Assembly: GCA_035341855.1 (NCBI GenBank)
Contig: DAOQWA010000009.1
Coordinates: 1 to 64,000 of the forward strand
DNA: 64,000 bases
Reading direction: 5' to 3'
Source: QQVM01 sp035341855
Lineage (GTDB): Bacteria > Bacteroidota > Bacteroidia > AKYH767-A > 2013-40CM-41-45
The notes below the pieces were generated by a model. The model was not told the DNA's origin, ran no database searches, and saw nothing but the letters and a program-made list of their open reading frames with translations. How positions within the stretch are numbered: position 1 is the first letter of the stretch; each line of letters begins with the position of its first letter. This document shows positions 53,745 to 62,663 of the stretch, piece after piece. The position numbers and the translations under genes are program-made.

Positions 53745-55019
53745 ATGTCAGATTGGACCATTATCATTCTGTCGCTTCTCTTTTCTGCTTTCGCCTCCGG
53801 GAGCGAAATTGCTTTTATCTCACTCAACAAACTTCGTATTGAACTTGATCGTAGTCAGGGAAGTTTCCCGGCTAAAATCATCTGGGGTTTTGTAAAAACA
53901 CCTTCCAAATACATTGCTACTATGCTTGTAGCAAATAATATTGCTTTGGTGATCTATGGAACCATTATGGCTCAGAACATCCTGACCATGGAATTACTTC
54001 GGTCCTATCTTCCCAGTGCTTTGAGTTCTGAAGGAGGTATACTCCTCGTACAGACCTTGATCAGCACATTGATCATTCTTGTATTTGCAGAATTCTTGCC
54101 GAAAGCAATTTTCAGGATAAACCCGAATGGCATCATGAAATTTCTGGCAATCCCAATACAATTGGTTACATATTTACTTCTACCAATAGTATGGATAGTA
54201 CTTGGAATCGGCAGGTTTATTTTACGTCATGTACTACGCATTGAAATCCACGATGAGAAACCCGTCTTCGGAAAAGTTGATCTTGACTTTTATATCAAAG
54301 ATTTAACAAGTAAAAATAGTCAGGTTGAGGAAATGGATGCTGAGATAAGGATCTTCCAAAATGCCTTAGACTTCAAAGATGTAAAAGTTAGAGAATGCAT
54401 GGTTCCGCGCAAGGAAATCATTGCCATTGATGTTGAAGAGAGTGTTGAAACTCTTCACAAACGTTTTATCGAAACAGAGCTTAGTCGTATCATGGTTTAC
54501 AGAGATAATATTGATAATATTATTGGCTTTGTTCATAGTACGGAAATGTTCAAAAAGCCTGAAGATATTAAACAAATATTATTGCCGGTGAGCATAGTTC
54601 CTGAAGTGATGGCTGCAGATGAACTCTTGAAACAATTTACCAATCAACATAGAAGTGTGGCCATCGTCGTGGATGAATTTGGAGGAACTTCCGGGTTGAT
54701 CACTCTGGAAGATCTTATCGAAGAAATTTTTGGTGAAATTCAGGATGAACATGACGTTGCTGAAGGGACAGAGAAACAGATCAGCGAATCTGAATTCCTG
54801 TTTTCAGGCAGGCTGGAAATTGATTACATTAATAAAAAATACGAGCTTGAAATACCGGAACATGAAAGCTATGAGACTCTTGGCGGGTTTATATTTCACC
54901 ATCACGAGAACATTCCTGAACCGGGGGAGGAAATTCTCATTCCACCCTTTACTATTACTGCAGTGAAGGTAAAAAACAATAAAATTGAGCAGGTACGACT
55001 AAAGATCTTGAATGATTAA
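53745..55019 (+). CDS. CNNM/CorC family (hemolysin-like) CBS membrane protein
   Basis: A 424-residue protein: DUF21 membrane domain (about 1-175, FSAFASGSEIAFISLNKLRIELDRSQGS), CBS pair (about 200-325, MVPRKEIIAIDVEES, IVVDEFGGTSGLITLEDLIEEIFGEI) and C-terminal CorC_HlyC domain (FLFSGRLEIDYINKKYELEIPEHESYETLGGFI). The family includes magnesium exporters; the older name hemolysin is misleading. A paralogue of GldE at 28.9 kb. Downstream of lptC and upstream of ppiD. Confidence 0.93.
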   Translation: MSDWTIIILSLLFSAFASGSEIAFISLNKLRIELDRSQGSFPAKIIWGFVKTPSKYIATMLVANNIALVIYGTIMAQNILTMELLRSYLPSALSSEGGILLVQTLISTLIILVFAEFLPKAIFRINPNGIMKFLAIPIQLVTYLLLPIVWIVLGIGRFILRHVLRIEIHDEKPVFGKVDLDFYIKDLTSKNSQVEEMDAEIRIFQNALDFKDVKVRECMVPRKEIIAIDVEESVETLHKRFIETELSRIMVYRDNIDNIIGFVHSTEMFKKPEDIKQILLPVSIVPEVMAADELLKQFTNQHRSVAIVVDEFGGTSGLITLEDLIEEIFGEIQDEHDVAEGTEKQISESEFLFSGRLEIDYINKKYELEIPEHESYETLGGFIFHHHENIPEPGEEILIPPFTITAVKVKNNKIEQVRLKILND

Positions 55020-55052
55020 TATTTAACTTATTTTTTATATAGATTTTAAAAG

Positions 55053-55907
55053 ATGCGTTGGAGAGGAAATAGAGAAAGTTCTAATGTTGAAGATCGCAGA
55101 GGAAGTGGTGGTCGGAATACTGTTATAGGTGGCGGACTTGGAATTATCATTGTCATCATCCTTTCATTGGTGATGGGAGAAGATCCGACAAAGGTCCTCC
55201 AAAATGTGATGCCTGACGGACAACAGGGCATGGAGCAATATGCTCCTGCCAATACTGCTGAAGACGAAGAAGCAGCGAGCTTTGTGAAAGTTGTTCTGGC
55301 AGAAAATGAGGATGTCTGGAATAGTTTATTTGCCCAAAACGGAAAATCCTATACAGAGCCGGTGCTTGTTCTTTTTAGAAATCAGGTTAGTTCGGCATGC
55401 GGTTCTGCCTCTTCAAGTTCTGGACCATTTTATTGTTCCGCTGACCAGAAAATTTACATCGACCTGTCCTTTTATGACGAACTGAAAACTCGTTTCAATG
55501 CTCCCGGAGACTTTGCAATGGCTTATGTTATCGCACATGAAGTAGGACATCACGTTCAGAATCTTCTCGGCATATCCGCCCAAGTCCATGCACAAAGAGG
55601 CCGGCTTAGTGAAGAAGAGTACAACCAACTTTCAGTGAGATTAGAACTTCAGGCAGATTTTTTTGCAGGTCTTTGGGCTCATCATGCCGACAGAATGAAA
55701 TCTATTCTAGAGGAAGGTGACATTGAAGAAGCATTAAATGCTGCCAATGCAATAGGTGATGATAGATTACAAAAACAATCTCAAGGTTACATCGTACCGG
55801 ATGCATTCACTCATGGAACTTCGGCTCAAAGAATGAGATGGTTTAAAAAAGGTTACACGTCAGGAGATATTGGCCAGGGCGACACTTTTGCGGCTTCTTC
55901 GCTTTAG
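55053..55907 (+). CDS. ypfJ: Neutral zinc metallopeptidase, YpfJ family
   Basis: A 284-residue protein with one N-terminal membrane helix (about 23-41) and a peptidase domain: HEVGHH (His162, Glu163, His166), and the third ligand region ELQADFFAGLWAHHAD. The CGSASSSSGPFYCSADQKIYIDLSF block and the GTSAQRMRWFKKGYTSGD end are diagnostic of the family. N-terminus RWRGNRESSNVEDRRG is also typical. Substrate unknown. Perhaps co-transcribed with the CNNM gene 33 bases upstream. Confidence 0.92.
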   Translation: MRWRGNRESSNVEDRRGSGGRNTVIGGGLGIIIVIILSLVMGEDPTKVLQNVMPDGQQGMEQYAPANTAEDEEAASFVKVVLAENEDVWNSLFAQNGKSYTEPVLVLFRNQVSSACGSASSSSGPFYCSADQKIYIDLSFYDELKTRFNAPGDFAMAYVIAHEVGHHVQNLLGISAQVHAQRGRLSEEEYNQLSVRLELQADFFAGLWAHHADRMKSILEEGDIEEALNAANAIGDDRLQKQSQGYIVPDAFTHGTSAQRMRWFKKGYTSGDIGQGDTFAASSL

Positions 55908-56177
55908 TATTTATTACTTGATTTTTTTGATCTAAGCTGATGCCTAATCAGGGATTCAAAACACTATAAACCAGCACCTAGAGTCGGGAAATTCATTTGA
56001 GCCCTTTTCAAAGAATCCTTTCAAATTCGGCTTCCTCGTTGTATATTCGCCCCTCATTTTGTGGCTTTATCTCCTGAAATTAAGCTATATAATTCACTTT
56101 CAGGATTTTATAAACAGTCCCGGGGAGGCAGACAAAATGTTCTCAATAGAAAATTTAAAAAATAAAATCATAGTACA

Positions 56178-58271
56178 ATGGCAGTTATTGGCAAAATAAG
56201 AAAGCGTGTCGGATTACTCATCGGGTTCATCGGTGTATCACTTCTCGCTTTTATTCTAGGTGACATCTTTTCTTCCGGAACAGGAATACTCGGAGGAAAC
56301 AGTGATGTAGTTGGTGAAGTGGCCGGTGAAAAAGTTCACTATTCAGAATTTGAAAAAAGAGTTGAGACGCTAACCGAAAATTACAGAATCAACACACAAA
56401 CAGAAAATGTCGATCAGAACACTCAAGACATGTTGCGTGAGCAGGCATGGGGAATGTTCCTGAACGAAAATACGCTTGGTGATGAGTACAAGAAGATTGG
56501 GATTTCAGTAAGTGCGGAAGAGTTATATCTGATGTGTACCGGACCGAATCCTCATGCACAGGTTAAGCAAGCTTTCAGTGATCCCAAGACGGGTCAGTTT
56601 GACGGTGCGGCTGTCGTAAAATTCTTAAAGGATCTTCCGAACCGAGATGAGGCAACTCAACGTCAGTGGAGACAATTTGAAGATGCTATTCGCGAAGAAC
56701 GTATTGCGTCTAAATATAAAGATATGATCAAAAGTGGTTTATTTGCTACGACAGCAGAAGCAAAAGAAGCTTATACTGATGGTCAAAAAAATGCTGCCAT
56801 CACCTATTTTAGATTAGATTACAATACAATTCCTGACAGCGCTGTAGTTATTGAAGAGAGCGACCTGAAAGCATATCATAGCGCCAATGCCGTTAAATAT
56901 AAGCAGACAGAAGACATCAGAAAGATCGAGTACGTTGCATTTGAAATTACTCCTTCTGCTGAAGATCGTCAGGAAGTGACGGAATGGGTGAATAAAAAAT
57001 TCGAAGAATTCTCACAGAGCACAAACGATGTGAGTTTTGTAAATCAGTACAGCGACAATCAATTTGATTCCACATTTCATGCAAAAGGTAGCCTTGCTCC
57101 CGTTCTTGACTCTGTAATGTTCTCAGCTTCTCCGGGTAAAATTGTTGGACCGTACATGGATGGAGAAACATACAAGATCTCAAAACTTGTTGCTGATCGT
57201 TTTGTTCCTGATTCGGTAAAAGCACGTCACATACTTATTTCAATCGAGAATGGTGATACGGCAAAGGCCAGAAATACAGCGGATAGCTTAAAGTCGGCTA
57301 TTAAGCGTGGTGCTAAATTTGCTGATCTGGCAGTAACATTTTCAAAAGATCCGGGCTCCGGTTCAAAGGGTGGTGACCTGGGATGGTTCCGCCAGGGAGC
57401 AATGGTTCAGCCTTTCAATGATGCATGTTTCGAAGGAAACAAAGGTGATATGCCAATTGTGACATCACAGTTTGGAGTTCATCTCATAGAAATCACTGAT
57501 AAGGGTGTTCCATCGAAGCAAGTTCAGATTGCAACACTTGAACGTAAAGTTGAACCATCTCAGAAGACTTATGATGATATATATGCCAAAGCGAACCAAT
57601 TCGCTTCGGTTAATAACACGGTTGAATTATTTGACAGCGCATGCATAAAGCAAGGGCTTAACAAAAGAATTGCTGATAACATTCGTCAGACAGACAAGAA
57701 CATTCCGGGACTTGAATCGCCACGTGAATTAGTACGTTGGGTATATGAAGCCAATACCGGTGACATTTCTAAGGCATTTAGCCTCGGTGAAAAATATGTT
57801 ATCGCTAAGTTGGTTCAAATTAAAAACAAAGGAACACTGCCACTTGATATTGTTCGCGAGCAGGTAACTGCAGAGGTGAGAAAAAATAAGAAAGCCGAGA
57901 AGATGATCGAGAAGATTGAGGCTGCAGGCGCTACAACAATCGATGCCTTAGCTCAAAAAATGAACACCACCACAACAGATGTTGAGGCTATCAACTTCCA
58001 AAATCCGTATGTACAAGGATTAGGCAATGAGCCGAAGGTTGTTGGGACAATTTTTGGAATGAAGCAAGGCACAATGTCTAAACCGATACAGAGTGAGAGC
58101 GGCGTGATTGTATTGTATGTAAAATCAATCTCCGAGCCGGCTGCGATTACAGATTATAGCACTAATATCAAACAGATTGTTGACCAACGTCGTTCTCGCA
58201 GCGAATATGAAGTGTTCAATGCATTAAAAGAAAAAGCAAACGTAGAAGACAATCGCGGTAAATTTTACTAA
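56178..58271 (+). CDS. ppiD: Periplasmic peptidyl-prolyl isomerase/chaperone, PpiD-like
   Basis: A 697-residue membrane-anchored folding factor. One N-terminal helix (VGLLIGFIGVSLLAFILGDIF), a SurA_N-like helical chaperone part (about 45-230), a parvulin domain (about 345-440: KARHILISIENGD...FADLAVTFSKDPGSGSKGGDLGWFRQGAMVQPFNDACF), and a C-terminal domain with a second degenerate parvulin-like part (about 460-690). It helps outer-membrane protein folding at the Sec exit. The 270 bases upstream contain nothing recognised. A strong terminator follows. Confidence 0.93.
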   Translation: MAVIGKIRKRVGLLIGFIGVSLLAFILGDIFSSGTGILGGNSDVVGEVAGEKVHYSEFEKRVETLTENYRINTQTENVDQNTQDMLREQAWGMFLNENTLGDEYKKIGISVSAEELYLMCTGPNPHAQVKQAFSDPKTGQFDGAAVVKFLKDLPNRDEATQRQWRQFEDAIREERIASKYKDMIKSGLFATTAEAKEAYTDGQKNAAITYFRLDYNTIPDSAVVIEESDLKAYHSANAVKYKQTEDIRKIEYVAFEITPSAEDRQEVTEWVNKKFEEFSQSTNDVSFVNQYSDNQFDSTFHAKGSLAPVLDSVMFSASPGKIVGPYMDGETYKISKLVADRFVPDSVKARHILISIENGDTAKARNTADSLKSAIKRGAKFADLAVTFSKDPGSGSKGGDLGWFRQGAMVQPFNDACFEGNKGDMPIVTSQFGVHLIEITDKGVPSKQVQIATLERKVEPSQKTYDDIYAKANQFASVNNTVELFDSACIKQGLNKRIADNIRQTDKNIPGLESPRELVRWVYEANTGDISKAFSLGEKYVIAKLVQIKNKGTLPLDIVREQVTAEVRKNKKAEKMIEKIEAAGATTIDALAQKMNTTTTDVEAINFQNPYVQGLGNEPKVVGTIFGMKQGTMSKPIQSESGVIVLYVKSISEPAAITDYSTNIKQIVDQRRSRSEYEVFNALKEKANVEDNRGKFY

Positions 58272-58286
58272 GAATATTTTAACCAT

Positions 58287-58321
58287 AAAAAAAGTCCTCT
58301 CAATCTAAGAGGACTTTTTTT
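58287..58321. terminator. Bidirectional terminator
   Basis: Perfect 14-base arms (core AAAGTCCTCT and complement), seven-base loop, A and T runs on both sides. The methyltransferase stop codon (58320-58322) lies in its T run. Confidence 0.93.
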
Positions 58322-58937
58322 ATGATTTCTCAAGTAAAATAATTCTAAAATTTCCATTGAAGTCAGCTTCTTTATCAGCTATCAATTTTAATTTGCAGCT
58401 CTGTCGGATCGTGCTAAACTTTCTTGTGATATCACTGAATAAAAAACCGGTGAAGAGATTCACGAATTTTCTCAGGATGCCCGGATTTTTATCTTCCTGA
58501 ACGAACTTGTCAAATACGCTTAACTTCCCTCCTTTTCTGAGGACTCTTTCAGCTTCATTAATGCATGCCACAGGATCCGGAATGACGGCAAGGATAAGAT
58601 GCAAAATTACTTTATCATAACTCTCATCGCCGAAGCTCAAATTTTGTCCATCCATATTAATGATCCTGACATCTTTCTTCAATCTTTTATTTCTATTCCT
58701 GACCTTCCCAAGCATCGATTCAGTAATATCCGTAATAGTGATATGACAATCATCAGGTAGAAATTCAAGATCGAGGCCTGTTCCAGCGCCAATCAATAAT
58801 ACCTTTTCACCTGCCTTGATCTCCAAAGAGTCAATAGACTTCTTTCTCGAAGCATTAAAGTATCCACCTATAAAATCATAGAAAGGAGAATAAATAGTAT
58901 AGCGAACTTTATTCCAGGTATTAGAATTTACATTCAT
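58320..58937 (-). CDS. SAM-dependent methyltransferase (class I)
   Basis: A 205-residue methyltransferase: motif I VLLIGAGTGLDLEFLP, the Asp of motif II in ITITDITESMLGK, motif III DGQNLSFGDESYDKVILHLIL, and motif VI-like LRKGGKLSVFDKF. Similar to PmtA/UbiE-type enzymes for phospholipids or quinones; the substrate is not fixed by sequence. The ATG at 58937 is used; the open frame to 59015 would run into the neighbouring haem protein gene. Confidence 0.85.
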   Translation of the reverse strand: MNVNSNTWNKVRYTIYSPFYDFIGGYFNASRKKSIDSLEIKAGEKVLLIGAGTGLDLEFLPDDCHITITDITESMLGKVRNRNKRLKKDVRIINMDGQNLSFGDESYDKVILHLILAVIPDPVACINEAERVLRKGGKLSVFDKFVQEDKNPGILRKFVNLFTGFLFSDITRKFSTIRQSCKLKLIADKEADFNGNFRIILLEKS

Positions 58938-58951
58938 TGAAAGAGAAAAAA

Positions 58952-59482
58952 TCAATGTAATGAAAAAGTCCTGACAAGATCCCGGTTCCCTGCTGAGGAG
59001 TGGCAAGCTGTACAATCCGCGCCTTTGCGATTAGTGGAATAAACAACATCTCCTCCGGGTCCGTACTCTGCCCAAATCCAACCTCCGCCGGTATTTGCAT
59101 CTATTGTACTCTTAAACATGGCAGCATATAATTTTAAATTTCCGCCCGGAGAATCATAAATTTCTTTTACAACTATCGCTCCATCGGCAAAACGATCAGC
59201 ATTAAGAGCATTCAAATCATTGTTCATGCTCTCAACTGCTGTTTGATTAAATCGTACCCGCATGTAACTTCCATGCGGACTTCCTGATGCAGATACTAAT
59301 GTATCTGTTGTTCTTTTATAATATTGAAAGCCCTGGATGGTATTAATAAGTTTGAAAAAAGTGCCATCGTTAATGCTCACCGATTCTCCCTTATCATTGG
59401 TACATGAAGGCAACATACAACAACCAATGAGGACGAATACACTAAGCCGAACAAATTTATTTGCCGATTGATAAATAGCCAT
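58952..59482 (-). CDS. Cytochrome P460-like haem lipoprotein (copy 1)
   Basis: A 176-residue protein from the ATG at 59482 (frame open to 59503). Lipobox MLPSC (Cys24) after a hydrophobic segment, then a beta-rich domain with family blocks SPHGSYMRVRFN, GAIVVKEIYDSPGGNLKLYAAMFK and GGGWIWAEYGPGGDVVYS, and near the end the c-haem site CTACH followed by SSAGNRDLVRTF. The plan fits the cytochrome P460/c'-beta family (PF16694). Family members oxidise hydroxylamine or bind NO. Likely a periplasmic lipoprotein. The neighbour at 59.6 kb is a paralogue. Confidence 0.78.
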   Translation of the reverse strand: MAIYQSANKFVRLSVFVLIGCCMLPSCTNDKGESVSINDGTFFKLINTIQGFQYYKRTTDTLVSASGSPHGSYMRVRFNQTAVESMNNDLNALNADRFADGAIVVKEIYDSPGGNLKLYAAMFKSTIDANTGGGWIWAEYGPGGDVVYSTNRKGADCTACHSSAGNRDLVRTFSLH

Positions 59483-59556
59483 TAGGATCTTATTCGATAG
59501 CATCTTGCAATTTACGAATAAGACGGCTAAATCACATCGATGTGAGACCTTTTCTA

Positions 59557-59590
59557 CAAAAAAAAGACCTGTCCGGGCCGACAGGTCTTA
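59557..59590 (-). terminator. Terminator of the second P460-like gene
   Basis: AAGACCTGTC/GACAGGTCTT, six-base loop; on the minus strand a T8 run follows. 20 nt past the stop codon. Confidence 0.92.
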
Positions 59591-59609
59591 TTAAAAAGTT
59601 TAAAGAAAA

Positions 59610-60074
59610 TTATTTTGCGTCAAGAACTAAAGTGTTGGAACGCCCATGGCAGGAATTACAACTTGCACCTTTCAAATTCACAGAATATGTAGGATTTCCG
59701 GAGGCATCATAACTTGCCCAAAGCCATCCGTTGGAAGAATTTGGATCTGCCGGAGCTTTATACATTACATCGTACCCCGTAACAGCTCCATTCTTATCAA
59801 TATATTCTTTCACTAACATAGAATTTACTGCATATGTCACCGACATTTCTCCATCAACAGATAAGCTGTTCTTTGCAATGGCATTCATGCGTATTCTGAA
59901 ATCCTGAGATTTCATACGCACAACCGAAGAATTAACGTCAATGACATCAGTTGAAGTTTGCACAGAACTGATTAGAGCGGCATCTGAAATACTTGTTGCT
60001 TCATCCGATTCACGGGAGCATGATCCCATCACAAGAGCGATGGAAAGGATAGTGAGGCTGTAGAGTTTTTTCAT
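59610..60074 (-). CDS. Cytochrome P460-like haem lipoprotein (copy 2)
   Basis: A 154-residue lipoprotein (MKKLYSLTILSIALVMGSC, Cys19). The C-terminal half parallels copy 1: VKEYIDKNGAVTGYDVMYKAP, NGWLWASYDASGNPTYSVNLKGASCNSCHGR. CNSCH is the c-haem site. The N-terminal half is shorter and more diverged than in copy 1. The two are separated by a terminator, so each is its own transcript or the second ends before copy 1. Function: P460-like haem protein by family only. Confidence 0.78.
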   Translation of the reverse strand: MKKLYSLTILSIALVMGSCSRESDEATSISDAALISSVQTSTDVIDVNSSVVRMKSQDFRIRMNAIAKNSLSVDGEMSVTYAVNSMLVKEYIDKNGAVTGYDVMYKAPADPNSSNGWLWASYDASGNPTYSVNLKGASCNSCHGRSNTLVLDAK

Positions 60075-60225
60075 GTTTAGATTATTTACAGAAAGGTAAA
60101 AGTGATTTGTCAGGAAAATGTCGTGGAATTGTCAGGAATGGCCCTGACAATGAAGATTTTACACGAATTCTTCGAAAATTTAAAAATAAGGGCAAAAAAT
60201 TCTCTAAAAAAAATTAACGTAAATT

Positions 60226-60585
60226 CTATTTAGAAGCTCTTTCATCCGAATCAACTTGTAGTATATGAAGCAGACGATGAATGATCGGAGCAAAAAATAC
60301 AGCCGTAATGCTTAAAAATGCTACACCACTATATAGTGCATAAAAAGAGGAGAAAAGTTTAGATCTATCATTTTCCATTTCAATAACCGGTCCCATTCCT
60401 GTAAGGATCATTGATGACATGTGAAAGCTATCTATCAATGAGAGACCGGCAATAAAATGATATCCCATGACACCGATAAACAATGAAATCGTAATTAATA
60501 AAACCGAAAATAAAAAATAGCGAAACAGTCTGTTTAAGAACAACCTAAAAGGGACTACCTTATGACCTTTTCGTTCCAGTTTCAT
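60226..60585 (-). CDS. Two-helix, potassium-channel-like membrane protein with altered filter
   Basis: A 119-residue protein with basic N-terminus, TM1 at about 24-46, a pore-helix-like segment (LSLIDSFHMSSMI, 49-60), TGMGP (62-66), and TM2 at about 77-100 (SKLFSSFYALYSGVAFLSITAVFF). The plan and the SSFYALYSGVAFL block fit the Ion_trans_2 (2-TM K channel) fold, but the filter is TGMGP, not TVGYG. The ATG overlaps the DUF1003 stop by four bases (ATGA), so translation is coupled. Whether it conducts anything is unknown. Confidence 0.7.
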   Translation of the reverse strand: MKLERKGHKVVPFRLFLNRLFRYFLFSVLLITISLFIGVMGYHFIAGLSLIDSFHMSSMILTGMGPVIEMENDRSKLFSSFYALYSGVAFLSITAVFFAPIIHRLLHILQVDSDERASK

Positions 60586-61274
60586 TTCTTTTTAATTTGA
60601 ATCATGAGGTCTTCGAGAAAATCAGTTTGTACCTCCTGTATCTCAAGGAGTTTTTTACTTTGATGGACTAATAAATGATCCATTTTCTCATTAATTAATT
60701 TTATTTCGAGTTCAGCCTTCAGATTGATCTTGTAGTCATGTTCAGCACGCTGACGATCCTTTTGTTCCTGACGATTCTGGCTCATCATAATTATTGGTGC
60801 CTGAATAGCAGCAATACAAGAGAGTATAAGATTAAGAAGAATAAAAGGAAAGGGATCGAATGGTTTAGAAGACAGGAATACAATATTTAAAACCATCCAA
60901 ATTACGATGAAGCTAAAAAAGGTGATGATAAAGGTCCAGCTACCTCCAAAGACAGCTATTTTGTCTGCCAGCTTTTGACCGACAGTGAGGCGATCCTCGG
61001 TTTCATCCAGAATATTCTCAGAGAGTATTGAATTATTTTTTATTGATTCAAGTACATCCCGGTGGATCTGGTCCAACTCACCTTCCTCCTGAGAAATAAG
61101 CAATGTCAGGTACCTCCGCCTAAAATGGTTAAGCTCTTCGAATGTTAAATACGAGTCATAATTAAAATCGGGAAATTCATTGCAGATGAGTTCATAAATT
61201 CCGGGCCTTAATTCAGAGCCTTTCACCTGTTCGCCCTTTTTTATTTGCTTGTTACTGATGTGGCTAATAATCAT
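60582..61274 (-). CDS. DUF1003 family membrane protein
   Basis: A 230-residue protein from the ATG at 61274 (frame open to 61301). The DUF1003 core spans about 95-200: GQKLADKIAVFGGSWTFIITFFSFIVIWMVLN, NLILSCIAAIQAPIIMMSQNRQEQKDRQRAEHDYKINLKAE, with two membrane helices and a long basic helix after. The C-terminal helix (KINLKAELEIKLINEKMDHLLVHQSK) is coiled-coil-like. DUF1003 proteins lack a defined role. Upstream gene of the two-gene unit with the pore-like protein. Confidence 0.88.
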   Translation of the reverse strand: MIISHISNKQIKKGEQVKGSELRPGIYELICNEFPDFNYDSYLTFEELNHFRRRYLTLLISQEEGELDQIHRDVLESIKNNSILSENILDETEDRLTVGQKLADKIAVFGGSWTFIITFFSFIVIWMVLNIVFLSSKPFDPFPFILLNLILSCIAAIQAPIIMMSQNRQEQKDRQRAEHDYKINLKAELEIKLINEKMDHLLVHQSKKLLEIQEVQTDFLEDLMIQIKKK

Positions 61275-61400
61275 CTCCCAAAAATTTATGAAAAATAACA
61301 ACCAATAAAGGTAGTTTAGATGAAGAAAGCGAAACTTTGAAAACTAATTCTATCTACACCTTTGTATAGAAATAAAAAACTGAATTTAATTCAAAACCAT

Positions 61401-62663
61401 CTACCTTAATATCTGCAATCGATAAGAATCAAGCTTAATAAAAATAAAGAGAAGAACAGTAAACGACCAGAGTGAGGACCCGCCATAACTAAAAAATGGC
61501 AGAGGAATTCCAATAACAGGTGCCAGTCCTATTGTCATACCTATATTGATCATAAGGTGGAAAAATATTATGGAGGCCACTCCATAGCCATAAATCCGGG
61601 AGTACTGTGATCGCTGACGCTCAGCTACGATAATTATTCGTATCAGCAATGCCATAAATAAACCAATGACCACAAGACTACCTAAGAAACCCCACTCTTC
61701 GCCTACAGTGCAAAAAATGAAATCCGTACTTTGTTCGGGTACAAAATCATATTTTGTTTGTGTACCCTGCAGAAAGCCTTTCCCGAAGAAGCCACCGGAG
61801 CCAATTGCAATTTTACTTTGATTTACATTATATCCGGCACCTTTGAGATCTACTTCTTTTCCTAGCAAGACATCAATCCTGGTTCTTTGGTGAGCTTGGA
61901 GTACGTTGCTATATACATAGTCTACACTATAGACCATCCCGATGGCAAGCACTGCTCCTGTTGCTATGATGAGAATATTCCTTTTGTTTTTTCTGACCAG
62001 AAGGATAAAAAGTAAGGTGATCCCAAGTAGGATCCACATAAGTGTGGTGTATTCCACGAGTAGTGCAAGAATAAACAAAGCCACACTTACCAAGGCAAGC
62101 AGCAAGATATTACCTGATAGACCTTCCCGGTATAGGACAAAAATAAACGCACCAAAGACTAGTGCAGAACCTGTATCATTCTGTAAAAGAATAATAATAG
62201 CCGGAACACCAAGTATGATCGTTGAGATTAATTTTGTTCTGGTATCCTGCATTCTTATATCAAGAGTACTCAGGTACTTGGCAAGTGCCATATTTGTCGC
62301 AAATTTAGCGAACTCTGCAGGTTGCAATTTGAAAGCTCCTATATCAATCCAGCCAAATGATCCTTTCACATCACGTGAAAAAGCAAATGTAGATAAGAGA
62401 AGTAAGATGAAAACAGCATAGATCGCATATGAAAAAGCTGCATAGAATTTTCCATCGATCACCAGGATCATAAGTGCCAGAATTGCGGCACCGCCAATCC
62501 ACAACGTTTGTTTACCATAGCTTTGGCTGAGATCGAAAATACTACTATGCTCTTCATTATATACTGCTGCATAGATATTCATCCATCCAATCAACACCAT
62601 TACGATGAAGAGACCGACAAGTACCCAGTCAATATTCTGCAATATATTATTCTGATTGCGCAT
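61401..62663 (-). CDS. rodA: Rod shape-determining protein RodA (SEDS glycosyltransferase)
   Basis: A 420-residue SEDS-family membrane protein, the peptidoglycan polymerase of the elongation complex. Hydrophobic helices about ten; family blocks LQPAEFAKFATNMALAKYLS (with the catalytic region), LLQNDTGSALVFGAF, GAGYNVNQSKIAIGSGGFFGKGFLQGTQTKYDFVPEQSTDFIF and GIPLPFFSYGGSSLW. It overlaps mrdA by 17 bases and so is translated after it. Works with PBP2 and MreBCD. Confidence 0.96.
   Translation of the reverse strand: MRNQNNILQNIDWVLVGLFIVMVLIGWMNIYAAVYNEEHSSIFDLSQSYGKQTLWIGGAAILALMILVIDGKFYAAFSYAIYAVFILLLLSTFAFSRDVKGSFGWIDIGAFKLQPAEFAKFATNMALAKYLSTLDIRMQDTRTKLISTIILGVPAIIILLQNDTGSALVFGAFIFVLYREGLSGNILLLALVSVALFILALLVEYTTLMWILLGITLLFILLVRKNKRNILIIATGAVLAIGMVYSVDYVYSNVLQAHQRTRIDVLLGKEVDLKGAGYNVNQSKIAIGSGGFFGKGFLQGTQTKYDFVPEQSTDFIFCTVGEEWGFLGSLVVIGLFMALLIRIIIVAERQRSQYSRIYGYGVASIIFFHLMINIGMTIGLAPVIGIPLPFFSYGGSSLWSFTVLLFIFIKLDSYRLQILR

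Noticed and set aside
61942..62421. 159-residue plus-strand frame inside rodA
   Set aside because: Antisense to membrane helices of RodA; no independent evidence.
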